Under the pieces are notes generated by a model, which was given only the letters and a program-made list of their open reading frames with translations, did not search any database and was not told the origin of the DNA. Of a DNA stretch of 64,000 nt, positions 10,114 through 18,604 are shown piece by piece; positions within the stretch are counted from its first letter, which is position 1, and the number at the start of each line of letters is the position of its first letter. This DNA is from an uncultured Clostridia bacterium (lineage in GTDB: Bacteria > Bacillota > Clostridia > Christensenellales > Borkfalkiaceae): contig CALVHO010000001.1 of NCBI GenBank assembly GCA_944328445.1, forward strand, positions 108,497 to 172,496. Reading direction: 5' to 3'. The translations under genes were made by a program, and so were the position numbers.

Positions 10114-10154
10114 GGTCAAATTCTCCTCGGCTTGCGCCGGCGATTTTTCGTGAA

Positions 10155-10500
10155 ACTGAATAACGGAGTTTAGGGTGTAAAATGTAGAATGTAGAATGTA
10201 GAGTGTAGAATTGCGGACAAAACTTATGTCATCCCGAGCCCGACACAAGGCGCCCTGGCGGGCTTTTCGGAATGTAGAGTGTAAAATGTAGAATGTAGAA
10301 TTTTGGACAAACCTTATGTCATCCCGATCCTGCCGAGGGATCTCATTGCAAGCCTTTTCGTGGGCGGGCGAGTGAGATCCTTCGACTGCGCCTCACTTCG
10401 TTCGGCTCCGCTCAGGATGACAGGGTGGGCGCTCCACCCCACCGTCATCCCGAGCCTGCCGAGGGATCTCATTGCAGGCTTTACTGTGGGCGAGAAAAAG
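10155..10500. repeat. Repeat block inside the fab operon
   Basis: Two kinds of repeat are interleaved. Short TAGAATGTAGAGTG-type units lie at about 10172-10212 and 10270-10303. Palindromic units follow: a 49-bp type-A copy at 10373-10421 (TGAGATCCTTCGACTGCG to CAGGATGAC) and type-B copies at 10318-10345 and 10444-10471 (GTCATCC to GGATCTCA). Facing A and B copies can fold into long hairpins. The same families recur at 45430, 48630 and 63620. Confidence 0.9.
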
Positions 10501-10806
10501 TTTCTAACCGATTAGACTGCCCTGCGATTTTTCGTGAGGCTGAGGACAAAAAGTTTTTATAAAAAGTTTTTTTAATACCCTGCGCGCGCAAAAATCACAC
10601 TTTTTGCAAGCGCACCCAATTTGCCGAAAACTTTCGGCTTTGGGGAAAGAGTGAATGCGGCGCGCGTTACAGACGAGAGCCCCAAAAGGCGCGCCGCAGA
10701 GAGAAAACACGATGCCGAGCTTTGCCAAAGCAAAGCGAACATCGGGTTGTCTCTCCAACTCGCGCAAATCGCAGCATCTCTTTTGCGAGATTTGCGCGAA
10801 ATCCCG
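10501..10806. other. Non-coding remainder of the fabG-fabF gap
   Basis: No convincing gene. An 87-codon minus-strand reading frame (10504-10767) has no ribosome site and biased composition. Inverted arms CGCGCAAATC and GATTTGCGCG lie just after fabG (about 10760-10797) and could stabilise the fabG transcript end; no T-run follows on the minus strand. Confidence 0.5.
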
Positions 10807-11547
10807 TTATATATACATCCCCCCGTCCACTTTCAAGACCACGCCCGTGATGTAGCGGGCGTCGTCGGAGACGAGGAATTTGACGGCGTTGGCGATGTCC
10901 TGCGTTTCGCCCAGCGCGCCCAGGGGGATGAGTTTGTACATGGCTTGTTTCTGCTCTTCGGTCAGCGCGTCGGTCATGGCCGTTTTGATAAAGCCCGGCG
11001 CCACGGCGTTGGCCGTGATGTTGCGCGCGCCGAATTCCTTGGCCACGGACTTGGTCAGCCCGATGATGCCCGCCTTGGACGCGGCGTAGTTGGCCTGCCC
11101 CGCGTTGCCCATCAGCCCCACGACGGAGCTTATGGAGACGATGCGGCCGTAGCGCTTGCGCATCATGTAGGGCGTGACGTGCTTGATCATGTTGAAGCAG
11201 CCCTTCAAGTTGATGCCGAGCACGCGGTCCCACGCGGCCTCGCTCATGCGCATGAGCAGGTCGTCCGCGGTGACGCCCGCGTTGTTGACGAGGATGTCGA
11301 TCTTGCCGAAGTCCTTGACGACGGCGTCGGCCACCGCCTTGGTGGCGGCAAAATCGGAGACGTCGCACTTATAATAGCGCGCGACGGCCCCCGCGGCCGT
11401 GAGCGCGGCCAGCGTTTCGGCCGCGGCAGCTTCTTCGCCGTAGTCGACGACGGCGATGTCCGCATTGTCTTTGGCCAAGGTCAGCGCGATGGCCGCGCCG
11501 ATCCCCCGCCCCGCCCCCGTGACGAGGGCAACTCTCTTATCGGGCAT
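10807..11547 (-). CDS. fabG: 3-oxoacyl-ACP reductase
   Basis: A 246-aa short-chain dehydrogenase with the NADPH motif TGAGRGIG near the N-terminus, NNAGVT, catalytic Ser in SISSVVG and YAASK (Tyr/Lys). It reduces beta-ketoacyl-ACP in each elongation round. The C-terminal VLKVDGGMYI ending is typical. The ATG at 11547 follows AAGAGG; an upstream in-frame start at 11592 would overlap fabD and lacks conserved sequence. Confidence 0.95.
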   Translation of the reverse strand: MPDKRVALVTGAGRGIGAAIALTLAKDNADIAVVDYGEEAAAAETLAALTAAGAVARYYKCDVSDFAATKAVADAVVKDFGKIDILVNNAGVTADDLLMRMSEAAWDRVLGINLKGCFNMIKHVTPYMMRKRYGRIVSISSVVGLMGNAGQANYAASKAGIIGLTKSVAKEFGARNITANAVAPGFIKTAMTDALTEEQKQAMYKLIPLGALGETQDIANAVKFLVSDDARYITGVVLKVDGGMYI

Positions 11548-11575
11548 GAAAAATACCTCTTCCGTCGCGCGGCGC

Positions 11576-12409
11576 TCAGCCGCGCTGTACAAGGCCCGTC
11601 AGCACTTTGCCGGGGCCGGCTTCGTAAAACGTATCCACGCCCGCGGCGCGCATGTTGGCGATGCTCTCGGTAAAGCGCACGGGCGAACACATCTGTTTGG
11701 CGAGGGTGGCGGCGAAGTCTCCCGCGTAGGGCGCGGCGGTGAGGTTGGCGTACACGTCCATGCGCGGCGCCTGCCAATGCAGGGTGCGCAAAAACGCCTC
11801 GAACGCCGCGGCCTCGGGCGCGAGCTCGGGGCAATGGAACATGCCCGAAACGCGCAGCTTCATGGCGCGGCCGCCCGCCTCCTTGACCTTGGCGCAGAAG
11901 GCCTCCTCCGCTTCGGCGCGGCAGGCGACCACCGTCTGCAAGGCGCCGTTGTAGTTGGCGGGGTGGGTGTTCACGCCGTCGCACAGCGCCTCCACCTTGT
12001 CGGCGGGAAGTTTGACGCAGGCGATCATGCAGCCGTGAACGCGCTCCGTATACGCCTCCATCAGCTCGGCGCGGCGCACGATGGCGCGGAAGGCGTCCTC
12101 CTCGGAGAGCGCGCCCGCAAAGCACAGCGCGGGCACCTCGCCCACCGAAAAGCCGAGGGCACAGGCGGGCGTGCCCGCCTCCTCTTCGGCGTAGGCGTAG
12201 GCGAGGTCGGCCAGAAACATCGTCGGCTGGGTCAGGATGGTGCGGTTGAGCTCCTCCTGCGTGCCGTGCAGCATCGCCCCGACGACGCCGGGACGGATGC
12301 TTTCGGCCATATCGAACAGCGCCTTGACCTTGGGCAGATCCTTCACGTCGGCGGCCATGCCGGGCACCTGCGCGCCCTGCCCCGCGAACAAAAAGGCTAC
12401 ACGTCCCAT
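11576..12409 (-). CDS. fabD: Malonyl-CoA:ACP transacylase
   Basis: A 277-aa protein that loads malonyl groups onto ACP. It begins VAFLFAGQGAQVPGM, has the catalytic His in SGMFHCPELAPEA and ends with FYEAGPGKVLTGL. The nucleophile elbow reads GFSVGE instead of the usual GHSLGE: the serine is kept but the neighbouring His is Phe. It overlaps the end of fabK by 13 nt, so the two are probably coupled. Confidence 0.93.
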   Translation of the reverse strand: MGRVAFLFAGQGAQVPGMAADVKDLPKVKALFDMAESIRPGVVGAMLHGTQEELNRTILTQPTMFLADLAYAYAEEEAGTPACALGFSVGEVPALCFAGALSEEDAFRAIVRRAELMEAYTERVHGCMIACVKLPADKVEALCDGVNTHPANYNGALQTVVACRAEAEEAFCAKVKEAGGRAMKLRVSGMFHCPELAPEAAAFEAFLRTLHWQAPRMDVYANLTAAPYAGDFAATLAKQMCSPVRFTESIANMRAAGVDTFYEAGPGKVLTGLVQRG

Positions 12410-13338
12410 TTGACGCCCTCCATCATCGCCTCGGCCTGTTCCATCACTTCGGAGACGATCTCGGCGGCGGTCTGTTCACGGCTGACCATGCCCGCGATCT
12501 GCCCCGCGAGGAAGCAGCCTTCCTCGGCGTTTCCGTCCTTGGCGGCCTTGCGCAGCGAGCCGACGCCGAATTTTTCCAGCTCCTCGTCGGGCACGTTGGA
12601 GTCCGCTTCGAGCTTGGCGTAGGCGTTCATGTACGAATTTTTGATGGCGCGCACGGGGTGGCCGAGGCGGCGGCCCGTGACCATCGTGGAGATATCCTTG
12701 GCGGCGAGCACCTTCTTTTTATAGGCGTCGCTGACCGTGCACTCTTTGGCGACGAGGAAGCGCGTGCCCATCTGCACGCCGCAGGCGCCGAGGGCAAAGG
12801 CGGCCACCACGCCGCGGCCGTCCCCGATGCCGCCCGCCGCGACGACGGGGATGTGCACCGCGTCGACGACTTGGGGTACCAGGGCCATGGTGGTGAGGTC
12901 GCCGACGTGCCCGCCGCTCTCGCCGCCTTCGGCGATGACGGCGTCGACGCCCGCGCGCTCCACCATCTTGGCCAGCGCCGTGCTGGCCACGACGGGCAGG
13001 ATGCGCGTGCCCGCCTCCTTCCACAGCTTGACGAAGCGCAAGGGGTTGCCCGCGCCCGTGGTGACCACGGGCACCTTTTCCTCGGCGACCATCTGCGCCA
13101 CCTCCTCCACGTGGGGGCTGAGCAGCATGATGTTCACGCCGAAGGGCTTATCGGTCATGGCGCGGCACTTGCGGATCTCTTCGCGGACGAAGTCCGCACC
13201 CGCGTTCATGGCCGAGATGATGCCCAGGCCGCCCGCGTTGGAGACGGCGCTCGCCAGCGAGGCGTCCGCGATCCAGGCCATGCCGCCCTGGATGACGGGG
13301 TATCGTATGCCCAAAAGGCGGGTGAGTTTGGTCTGCAT
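12397..13338 (-). CDS. fabK: Enoyl-ACP reductase II (FMN-dependent)
   Basis: A 313-aa TIM-barrel flavoprotein of the FabK/nitronate monooxygenase group. YPVIQGGMAWIADASLA, GVNIMLLSP, AEGGESGGHVG and AAGGIGDGRGVVAAFALGA match FabK. It performs the last reduction of each fatty-acid cycle. No FabI-type reductase is seen, so this lineage probably relies on FabK, which predicts low triclosan sensitivity. It starts 4 bp after acpP. Confidence 0.93.
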   Translation of the reverse strand: MQTKLTRLLGIRYPVIQGGMAWIADASLASAVSNAGGLGIISAMNAGADFVREEIRKCRAMTDKPFGVNIMLLSPHVEEVAQMVAEEKVPVVTTGAGNPLRFVKLWKEAGTRILPVVASTALAKMVERAGVDAVIAEGGESGGHVGDLTTMALVPQVVDAVHIPVVAAGGIGDGRGVVAAFALGACGVQMGTRFLVAKECTVSDAYKKKVLAAKDISTMVTGRRLGHPVRAIKNSYMNAYAKLEADSNVPDEELEKFGVGSLRKAAKDGNAEEGCFLAGQIAGMVSREQTAAEIVSEVMEQAEAMMEGVKWDV

Positions 13339-13342
13339 GGCT

Positions 13343-13570
13343 TTACTTGTTGGCGACGGCCTCGTCGATCTTCGCGATCAGCTCGCCCACGGTGGAAAGC
13401 TGCAAATTTTCGCCGAGGGAGATGTCGTACGCCTCCTCGATCTGCATGACGATGTCCACTTTGTCGAGGGAGTCGAATTCGAGCTCGTCGAAGTTGGTCT
13501 CGGGCGTGATGTCGATGTCCTCGCCCTTGCATTCGCAGAGGATCTCTTTCAGCTTTTCAAGCGTAGTCAT
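13343..13570 (-). CDS. acpP: Acyl carrier protein
   Basis: A 75-aa acidic protein with the phosphopantetheine site DSLD (Ser34) in ELEFDSLDKVDIVMQIE. It carries growing acyl chains among the Fab enzymes. AAAGGAG precedes the ATG. It sits between fabH and fabK, the usual order in Clostridia and streptococci. Confidence 0.96.
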   Translation of the reverse strand: MTTLEKLKEILCECKGEDIDITPETNFDELEFDSLDKVDIVMQIEEAYDISLGENLQLSTVGELIAKIDEAVANK

Positions 13571-13701
13571 GGTTTTTGTCTCCTTTGATGTTTATTCAAA
13601 ATTCAAAAACTTGAAATTTTTGACATTGTTTTGCCCGCACGGCGGAAGGTATGCCGCGGGGGCGCCGCTTTTTTGCAGCGCGGCGTGCGCGGCGTGCGCG
13701 T

Positions 13702-14664
13702 TCAGCGCTGCCAGGCGACGATCTCGGCGCCGCTGGTCAGCCCCGCGCCGAAGGCGACGAAGAGGAGCTTGTCCCCCTTGCGGAAGGTGCCCTTTTTGGC
13801 GAACTCGTCCAAGAGCACCATCACGGACGTGGCGCTCATGTTGCCGTAATCGGCGATGTTGGTGAGCACCTTGCTCTTGTCGATCTTGAACTTTTTCAGG
13901 CTGGCGTCGATGATGCGGATGTTGGCCTGGTGCGGGAGGTACCAGTCGATGTCCGCGGGGGTGAGCCCCGCGCGGGCGCACACGTCCTCGATGCGGCTGC
14001 CCATGGCGTTGACCGCGAACTTGTACACCTCGCCGCCGTCCATGTGCATGGCCTGTTTTTCCTGCTCCACGGCGTTGTACGGGCTGTTGAGGCCCTCGAA
14101 GTTGGGCATGCGGATGACGTGCGAATCGGGCTTGGTGGAGAGCACGCCCGCCAGGCGCCCCTCCCCTTTTTTGACCACCATGGCGCCCGAGCCGTCTCCG
14201 AAGAGAACGCAGCTGGCGCGGTCCGTCCAGTCGAGCAGTTTGCTCATGGCCTCGGCCGAGACGATGAGCACCGTTTCCGCCTTGCCCGCGGCGATGAAGG
14301 AATCGGCCACCTCCATGCAGTACAGCACCCCGACGCAGGCGGCGTTGAGGTCGAACGCGGGGCAGGTGGCGCCGACGGCTTCGGCCACGGTGCAGGCCAG
14401 CGAGGGCGTGTACGTATCCCCGCGCATGGTGGCGCAGAGGATGAGGTCCACGTCCGCGCCCGCCGTGCCCGCGTCCGCCAGGGCGGCGCGCGCCGAAGCG
14501 ACGGCCAGATCGTCCAGCCGTTCGTGGGTGAGCACGCGGCGGCGGCGGATGCCCGTGCGGGTGAAGATCCACTCGTCCGACGTATCGAGAAATTTCGCCA
14601 GGTCATCGTTGGTGACGATCTTTTCGGGCATCGCTCTGCCCGTTCCGGCAATGAAAAAGCTCAT
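13702..14664 (-). CDS. fabH: Beta-ketoacyl-ACP synthase III
   Basis: A 320-aa initiating condensing enzyme. The catalytic triad is visible: Cys110 in DLNAACVGVLYC, His in YLPHQANIRI and Asn in ADYGNMSA. It joins acetyl-CoA (or a branched primer) to malonyl-ACP. ATG at 14664 was chosen because the protein there begins MSFFIAGTGRAMPE, as in the family, and the promoter at 14706-14734 lies just upstream. It is the first gene of the main fab-acc operon. Confidence 0.95.
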   Translation of the reverse strand: MSFFIAGTGRAMPEKIVTNDDLAKFLDTSDEWIFTRTGIRRRRVLTHERLDDLAVASARAALADAGTAGADVDLILCATMRGDTYTPSLACTVAEAVGATCPAFDLNAACVGVLYCMEVADSFIAAGKAETVLIVSAEAMSKLLDWTDRASCVLFGDGSGAMVVKKGEGRLAGVLSTKPDSHVIRMPNFEGLNSPYNAVEQEKQAMHMDGGEVYKFAVNAMGSRIEDVCARAGLTPADIDWYLPHQANIRIIDASLKKFKIDKSKVLTNIADYGNMSATSVMVLLDEFAKKGTFRKGDKLLFVAFGAGLTSGAEIVAWQR

Positions 14665-14705
14665 GAAAACTCCGTCACGGCGCACCAAGGCCCCGCCTTT
14701 CTACC

Positions 14706-14734
14706 ATTATAGGAGATTTGCGCGCACAAGTCAA
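14706..14734 (-). promoter_or_regulatory. Main promoter of the fab-acc operon
   Basis: On the minus strand, TTGACT, exactly 17 bp and TATAAT, 41 bp upstream of the fabH start. This is a near-consensus sigma-A promoter. No fabT or fapR gene lies nearby. Confidence 0.85.
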
Positions 14735-14853
14735 GCCTTATTTTGAAAAAGGAACGCAAAACCCCCGCCCGCCGCGGCCGCGGCGGGATGCGCGGGAGAA
14801 AACGGGAGCGGACGGGGCGCACAGGCGCAAGGCGCGCAGGCGGCCGCGCACAA

Positions 14854-14880
14854 CGAAAAACGCGCCCGCAAAATGCGGGC
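14854..14880 (-). terminator. Terminator of fabZ
   Basis: GCCCGCA, loop TTT, TGCGGGC, then GCGTTTTTCG on the minus strand, just after the fabZ stop. It separates fabZ from the fabH promoter. Confidence 0.8.
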
Positions 14881-14891
14881 ACAGAGGGGCG

Positions 14892-15311
14892 TCACTGCGG
14901 CTTGGCCAGCAGCGCGAAGGAAAATTCGGCCGAGGTGCAGAGTTTGCCGTTCGCTTCCAGCCTGCCCTTGGCAAAGCAGAAGATGCCGCGGCGGTTGGTC
15001 AGTTCCACCGTCATCACGGCGGTATCCCCCGGAAGGAGCGGGTTCTTGAATTTGACGTTGTTCAGGCCGGTGTAGAGCGGCGTTTTGCCCGCGCAATCGG
15101 GCAAAAGGGCCACGGCGGCCTGGGCGATCATCTCGCATTGGATGACGCCGGGCACGATGGGGTTGCCGGGGAAGTGCCCTTGCAGGAAAAACTCGTCGCC
15201 GCGCACCGTGTAGCGGGCGACGGAGCGGCCCTCGGCGTCGATCTCGACCTCGTCGAGCAACAGCATGGGTTCGCGGTGGGGAAGCAGCTTTTTGATCTCG
15301 TCTCTGTTCAT
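14892..15311 (-). CDS. fabZ: 3-hydroxyacyl-ACP dehydratase
   Basis: A 139-aa hotdog-fold enzyme. His46 in QGHFPGNPIVPGV and Glu60 in VIQCEMIAQA are the catalytic pair. It removes water from 3-hydroxyacyl-ACP. In most related bacteria fabZ sits between accB and accC; here it is a separate unit upstream of fabH with its own promoter and terminator. No fabA or fabM is visible, so the route to unsaturated fatty acids is unclear. Confidence 0.95.
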   Translation of the reverse strand: MNRDEIKKLLPHREPMLLLDEVEIDAEGRSVARYTVRGDEFFLQGHFPGNPIVPGVIQCEMIAQAAVALLPDCAGKTPLYTGLNNVKFKNPLLPGDTAVMTVELTNRRGIFCFAKGRLEANGKLCTSAEFSFALLAKPQ

Positions 15312-15362
15312 GATGGCCCTCGTGCGGCCGCGCTTTCCCGCGCGGGCGCCGCATTTGCAGAT

Positions 15363-15391
15363 ATTGTAACAACTTTCGGCCGCGCTGTCAA
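15363..15391 (-). promoter_or_regulatory. Promoter of fabZ
   Basis: TTGACA, 17 bp and TACAAT on the minus strand, about 52 bp upstream of the fabZ ATG. Confidence 0.85.
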
Positions 15392-15482
15392 CCGTTCGGC
15401 CGAAAACGGGCGGCGCAAACGGGGGCGCGCGGCGGGTGCGTTCCGCCGCCTTACCGCGGCGCGGACGGCGGAAACGGCACGC

Positions 15483-15893
15483 TCAGCTGACGAGGCCGCC
15501 GCCTTCGGGCGCGTCCTCGGCAAAGAGCGGGCGGGTGGGCAGGGGCAGCTGCACGGGCGCGACCATGGCCGCGGACATGGCGGCCGCCAGGACGGCGCGC
15601 AGGTGCAGATAGAGCACCTCGGTGGCGCGGATAACGGCCTCGCGTTCGCTCTCCCCGCCGTGAAAAAAGCCCGTGAGCGCGGCGCCCGCGTCGAAGGGCG
15701 AGCGCGAACCCTCCTCCCCGCCGAGGCGCACGGAGAGGGTGAGGGCGAAGGCGCCCTCCTCCTGCTGCGCGCGGCGCACCTTGCGCGAGAAGGTGGGTTT
15801 GAGGTCGATCTTGTCGCCCGCCTGCGGGCGGGCGCCCGTGAGGCGGAAGTGCAGTTCTTCGGTGCGGATGGCCCGCAGCGTCAGCTTCGGCAT
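15483..15893 (-). CDS. SecB-like protein (putative)
   Basis: A 136-aa protein starting MPKLTLRAIRTEELHFRL. The alternating beta pattern in the first 80 residues, then a helix and the Pro-rich ending LPLPTRPLF, resemble the SecB/SecB-like chaperone fold, which binds unfolded exported proteins. The similarity is by eye and weak, and a different small family is possible. ATG at 15893 has GGAGGAG 6-7 nt upstream and a near-consensus promoter at 15955-15983, so this is a real single-gene unit. Confidence 0.5.
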   Translation of the reverse strand: MPKLTLRAIRTEELHFRLTGARPQAGDKIDLKPTFSRKVRRAQQEEGAFALTLSVRLGGEEGSRSPFDAGAALTGFFHGGESEREAVIRATEVLYLHLRAVLAAAMSAAMVAPVQLPLPTRPLFAEDAPEGGGLVS

Positions 15894-15954
15894 GGCGTTC
15901 TCCTCCCCCGGACGCGGGGGCGCGTACGTTCCGCCTGCGGCGGACGTTTTTACC

Positions 15955-15983
15955 ATTATACCGCCTGCGCGCGCGTTTGTCAA
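15955..15983 (-). promoter_or_regulatory. Promoter of the SecB-like gene
   Basis: TTGACA, 17 bp and TATAAT on the minus strand, about 60 bp upstream of the start. Confidence 0.85.
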
Positions 15984-16073
15984 CGCCGAACGCGCCCCGC
16001 GCCCGCCTTCGGGCGGGCGCGGGGCGCAAAAAGGCGGGGGAAGAGCCTCCCCCGCCCTGCCTTTTGCGGGCGT

Positions 16074-17765
16074 TCAGCGCAGGATGTTGCCGCGGTCGCT
16101 CGGGGAGACGACGCGGATGTCACACAGCACGCCCGTCTGCGCGTCGACGTAGGCGAAGTAGGTGCGCCCGCCGTGGTCCCCGTGCACCTCGTAGACGAGG
16201 CGTTCCTCCCCGCCTTCGGGGATGACGGCCAGGCGTATGCCGCGCACTTCGTCCATTTTGGCGGCGGCGTTCTCCTCGACGCGCCCGCGGGGAACGGCGG
16301 GCGCGGGCAGCGTGCGCGCATGGTGGCAGCGCAGGAAGCCGCCCGCCTCCATCCCCGTGACGATGCCGCGTTCGGTGCAGACCTTGACGGTGATGCGGTC
16401 GGGATAGACGAGCACGCCGCCCTGTTCATAGGCGAACTGCACGTCTGCCTCGCTGCCCGACTCGCTGACCCACACGGGCGCCATGCCCGCGTAGCCGCAC
16501 TTCTCCAAAAAGGCGGAGGCGATGGTTTCCGCGGCGGAAAGGTCGAAGTTTTTCTGCGAACAGGGGCGGTAGCTTTCGAGCATGGCCAGCATGCCGCCGC
16601 GCTCGGTGATGCGCGCCGTATAGGCATCTCCCGCCTCCGAAACGAACTGCACGTCGTAGCAGGCGAAGGGGCCCTCCGTCTTGCCCGCGACGCGCAGCTC
16701 GCGCGGGCGGTAGTCCGCGAACCAGCTGTTCGCGCGTTCGGCGGCCTGCTCCTCGCTCAGCGCGGGCATGGAAGAGAGCATGTTCTCGCGCGGCTGCGGG
16801 CGGGGCCGTTCGCTGCGGGCGGCCGCGTCGAGAGCGCGCAGCGCCTGCACGAATCCCCCTTCGGCATCGGCGAGCGCGGACAGGCCGCCCTCGGTGCTCT
16901 CGGCCAGCGCGGGCAGGGCCGCGCGCACCTTTTCGGAGGTGCCGTAGAAGTGCTCGACGGCTTCCGCCGCCCCATCCCCGAGGGAACGGCCCGCGGCCAG
17001 GGTGTTCAGCGCGTGGCGCGAAAAGGCGGATACGCGGTTGAAATAGGCGGAAAGTTCGGCCGTTTCGTGCCCGTCGCAGGGCAGCGCGGCCAGGTCGGCC
17101 TCGGCCAGTTCGCTGTACACGCGCGCCTCGGCGAGCAGCTTTTGCAGCTCGTAGCCGCCGTCCGCCAGGCGGGCCTTGGCCAGGGCGGTGCCGAGGGAGC
17201 CGACGTGCTCGCACAGCGAACAGGCGTGCGCGCGGTAGGTCGCGGCCAGCTCGGTTTTGGAATTTTGCAGGTCGAAATAGCCGACGGTGACGATCGCCCC
17301 GAGGGCGAGCACGGCCACCGAGAGCGAGACGACGGCCGCCAGCCAGCCGCCGAAGCCCGGGGCGCGCTTATGCTCCCCGCCGCGTCCGCGCTTTTCGCTG
17401 CGGTGTTCTTCCGCGGCCTCCTTCTGCGCGCGGGCGGCCTTGCCCTCCGCGCTTTTGCGGGCGCGCTCCTCCTTCCTTTTGGCGGCCTCGACGCGGCGCG
17501 CGGCGCGGCGGCTCTCCGCCTCCGCGGCGCGCTGCCGCGCCTGCTTGCGGGCGGCCTCCTGCCTGCGGGCGGCCTCCTTGGCGCCTCCGCACGCCGCCTC
17601 GCCTTGGCGGGCGGCGTTCTCTTCGCTGCGCGCGGGCATTCCGTCGGCGCCGTACAGGCCCTCTTCCCGCGCGAAGGCTCCCTGCGCGGCGCGGGCGCGC
17701 TCCTCGCGGGCGCGTTCGATGGCTTCCACTTTTTCGGCTCCTGCCGAGATCTCTTTTTCGTTCAT
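16074..17765 (-). CDS. ypeB: Germination protein YpeB-like, with long basic N-terminal extension
   Basis: A 563-aa membrane protein. Residues 140-163 form one transmembrane helix. The part after it has YpeB features: SAYFNRVSAFSRHAL, then PepSY-type repeats with NFDLSAAETIASAFLEKCGY and ending AYVDAQTGVLCDIRVVSP. In Bacillus, YpeB is needed to localise the cortex hydrolase SleB in the spore; sleB is the neighbour upstream, 10 bp away, which confirms the pair. Residues 1-135 are an unusual Ala/Arg/Glu-rich, probably coiled-coil cytoplasmic extension; Bacillus YpeB has its membrane anchor close to the N-terminus. AAGGAGG precedes the start. Confidence 0.88.
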   Translation of the reverse strand: MNEKEISAGAEKVEAIERAREERARAAQGAFAREEGLYGADGMPARSEENAARQGEAACGGAKEAARRQEAARKQARQRAAEAESRRAARRVEAAKRKEERARKSAEGKAARAQKEAAEEHRSEKRGRGGEHKRAPGFGGWLAAVVSLSVAVLALGAIVTVGYFDLQNSKTELAATYRAHACSLCEHVGSLGTALAKARLADGGYELQKLLAEARVYSELAEADLAALPCDGHETAELSAYFNRVSAFSRHALNTLAAGRSLGDGAAEAVEHFYGTSEKVRAALPALAESTEGGLSALADAEGGFVQALRALDAAARSERPRPQPRENMLSSMPALSEEQAAERANSWFADYRPRELRVAGKTEGPFACYDVQFVSEAGDAYTARITERGGMLAMLESYRPCSQKNFDLSAAETIASAFLEKCGYAGMAPVWVSESGSEADVQFAYEQGGVLVYPDRITVKVCTERGIVTGMEAGGFLRCHHARTLPAPAVPRGRVEENAAAKMDEVRGIRLAVIPEGGEERLVYEVHGDHGGRTYFAYVDAQTGVLCDIRVVSPSDRGNILR

Positions 17766-17775
17766 GCTTCCCTCC

Positions 17776-18501
17776 TTAAATGGCGAACACGTGCTTGCCG
17801 ATGGTGATGACCGTTTCGCGGGAGAAGATCCACTCGCTGGTGGCCTTGGCCGGGTTGTAGTAGTAGAGGCAGCCGCCCGTCGGGTCCCAGCCCGCGAGGG
17901 CGTCCTTGGCGGCGTTGATCGCCGTCCGGTCGGGCGTCAGGTCGATCTGCCCGTCGCTGACCGCCGTGAAGGCGTGGCGCTGGTAGATGACCCCCGCGAT
18001 GGTGTTGGGGAACTGCGGGCTCCTGACGCGGTTGAGCACCACCGCCCCCACCGCCACCTGGCCCGTGTAGCTCTCCCCGCGCGCCTCGGCGTAGATGCAG
18101 CGCGCCAAGAGATAGGTGTCCGCATCGGCGGTACCGCCCTGCTGGCCGCCCCCGCCCGCCTGCTGCATCATGCCCAGCGCGGCGAAGGTCTGTTTGCCCA
18201 CGACGCCGTCGGCCGTCAGCCCGTTTTTGCGCTGGAAGCGCACCACCGCGGCCTTGGTCTGCGGGCCGTAGATGCCGTCGACGGCGCCTTCATAATACCC
18301 CCAGCGGCGGAGCTTGGTCTGCACCGTTTTGACGTCCTGCCCGCGGCTGCCCTGGCGCAGCGCGGCCGCCTCCGCTTCCGCCGACGCCGCGGCGGCGGGC
18401 GCCTCGGGGCGGGTATAAGCGGAAACGGCAAACGCCGTCGCCCCCGCCAAAACGGCAAACAAGATGAGCGACAGCGCGCTCAGCCGTATGATCTTTTTCA
18501 T
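17776..18501 (-). CDS. sleB: Spore cortex-lytic enzyme
   Basis: A 241-aa secreted protein: signal peptide (residues 1-28), a peptidoglycan-binding repeat (LRQGSRGQDVKTVQTKLRR to TADGVVGKQTF), and a C-terminal Hydrolase_2 lytic domain with the catalytic Glu in CIYAEARGESYTGQ and VVLNRV. SleB cuts spore cortex peptidoglycan during germination. GAGGAGG supports ATG at 18501. It precedes ypeB in the same operon, the standard arrangement. Confidence 0.93.
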   Translation of the reverse strand: MKKIIRLSALSLILFAVLAGATAFAVSAYTRPEAPAAAASAEAEAAALRQGSRGQDVKTVQTKLRRWGYYEGAVDGIYGPQTKAAVVRFQRKNGLTADGVVGKQTFAALGMMQQAGGGGQQGGTADADTYLLARCIYAEARGESYTGQVAVGAVVLNRVRSPQFPNTIAGVIYQRHAFTAVSDGQIDLTPDRTAINAAKDALAGWDPTGGCLYYYNPAKATSEWIFSRETVITIGKHVFAI

Positions 18502-18604
18502 GCTTCCTCCTCTTGCTTTGAAAAAATTTGCTTCGGACGGCGGGCGGGGCCCGCCGCGCCGCGGCATGCCGCAAACTTCCGCGGCAAAAGGAGCTTGCGC
18601 CCGT

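Noticed and set aside
10504..10767. 87-codon minus-strand frame between fabG and fabF
   Set aside because: No ribosome site, no recognisable family and it lies in repeat-associated DNA. A small peptide cannot be fully excluded.
14718..17807. Plus-strand open frame of 1029 codons over fabZ, the SecB-like gene and ypeB
   Set aside because: The minus-strand genes have conserved motifs, ribosome sites and promoters; the plus frame is compositionally biased and has none.
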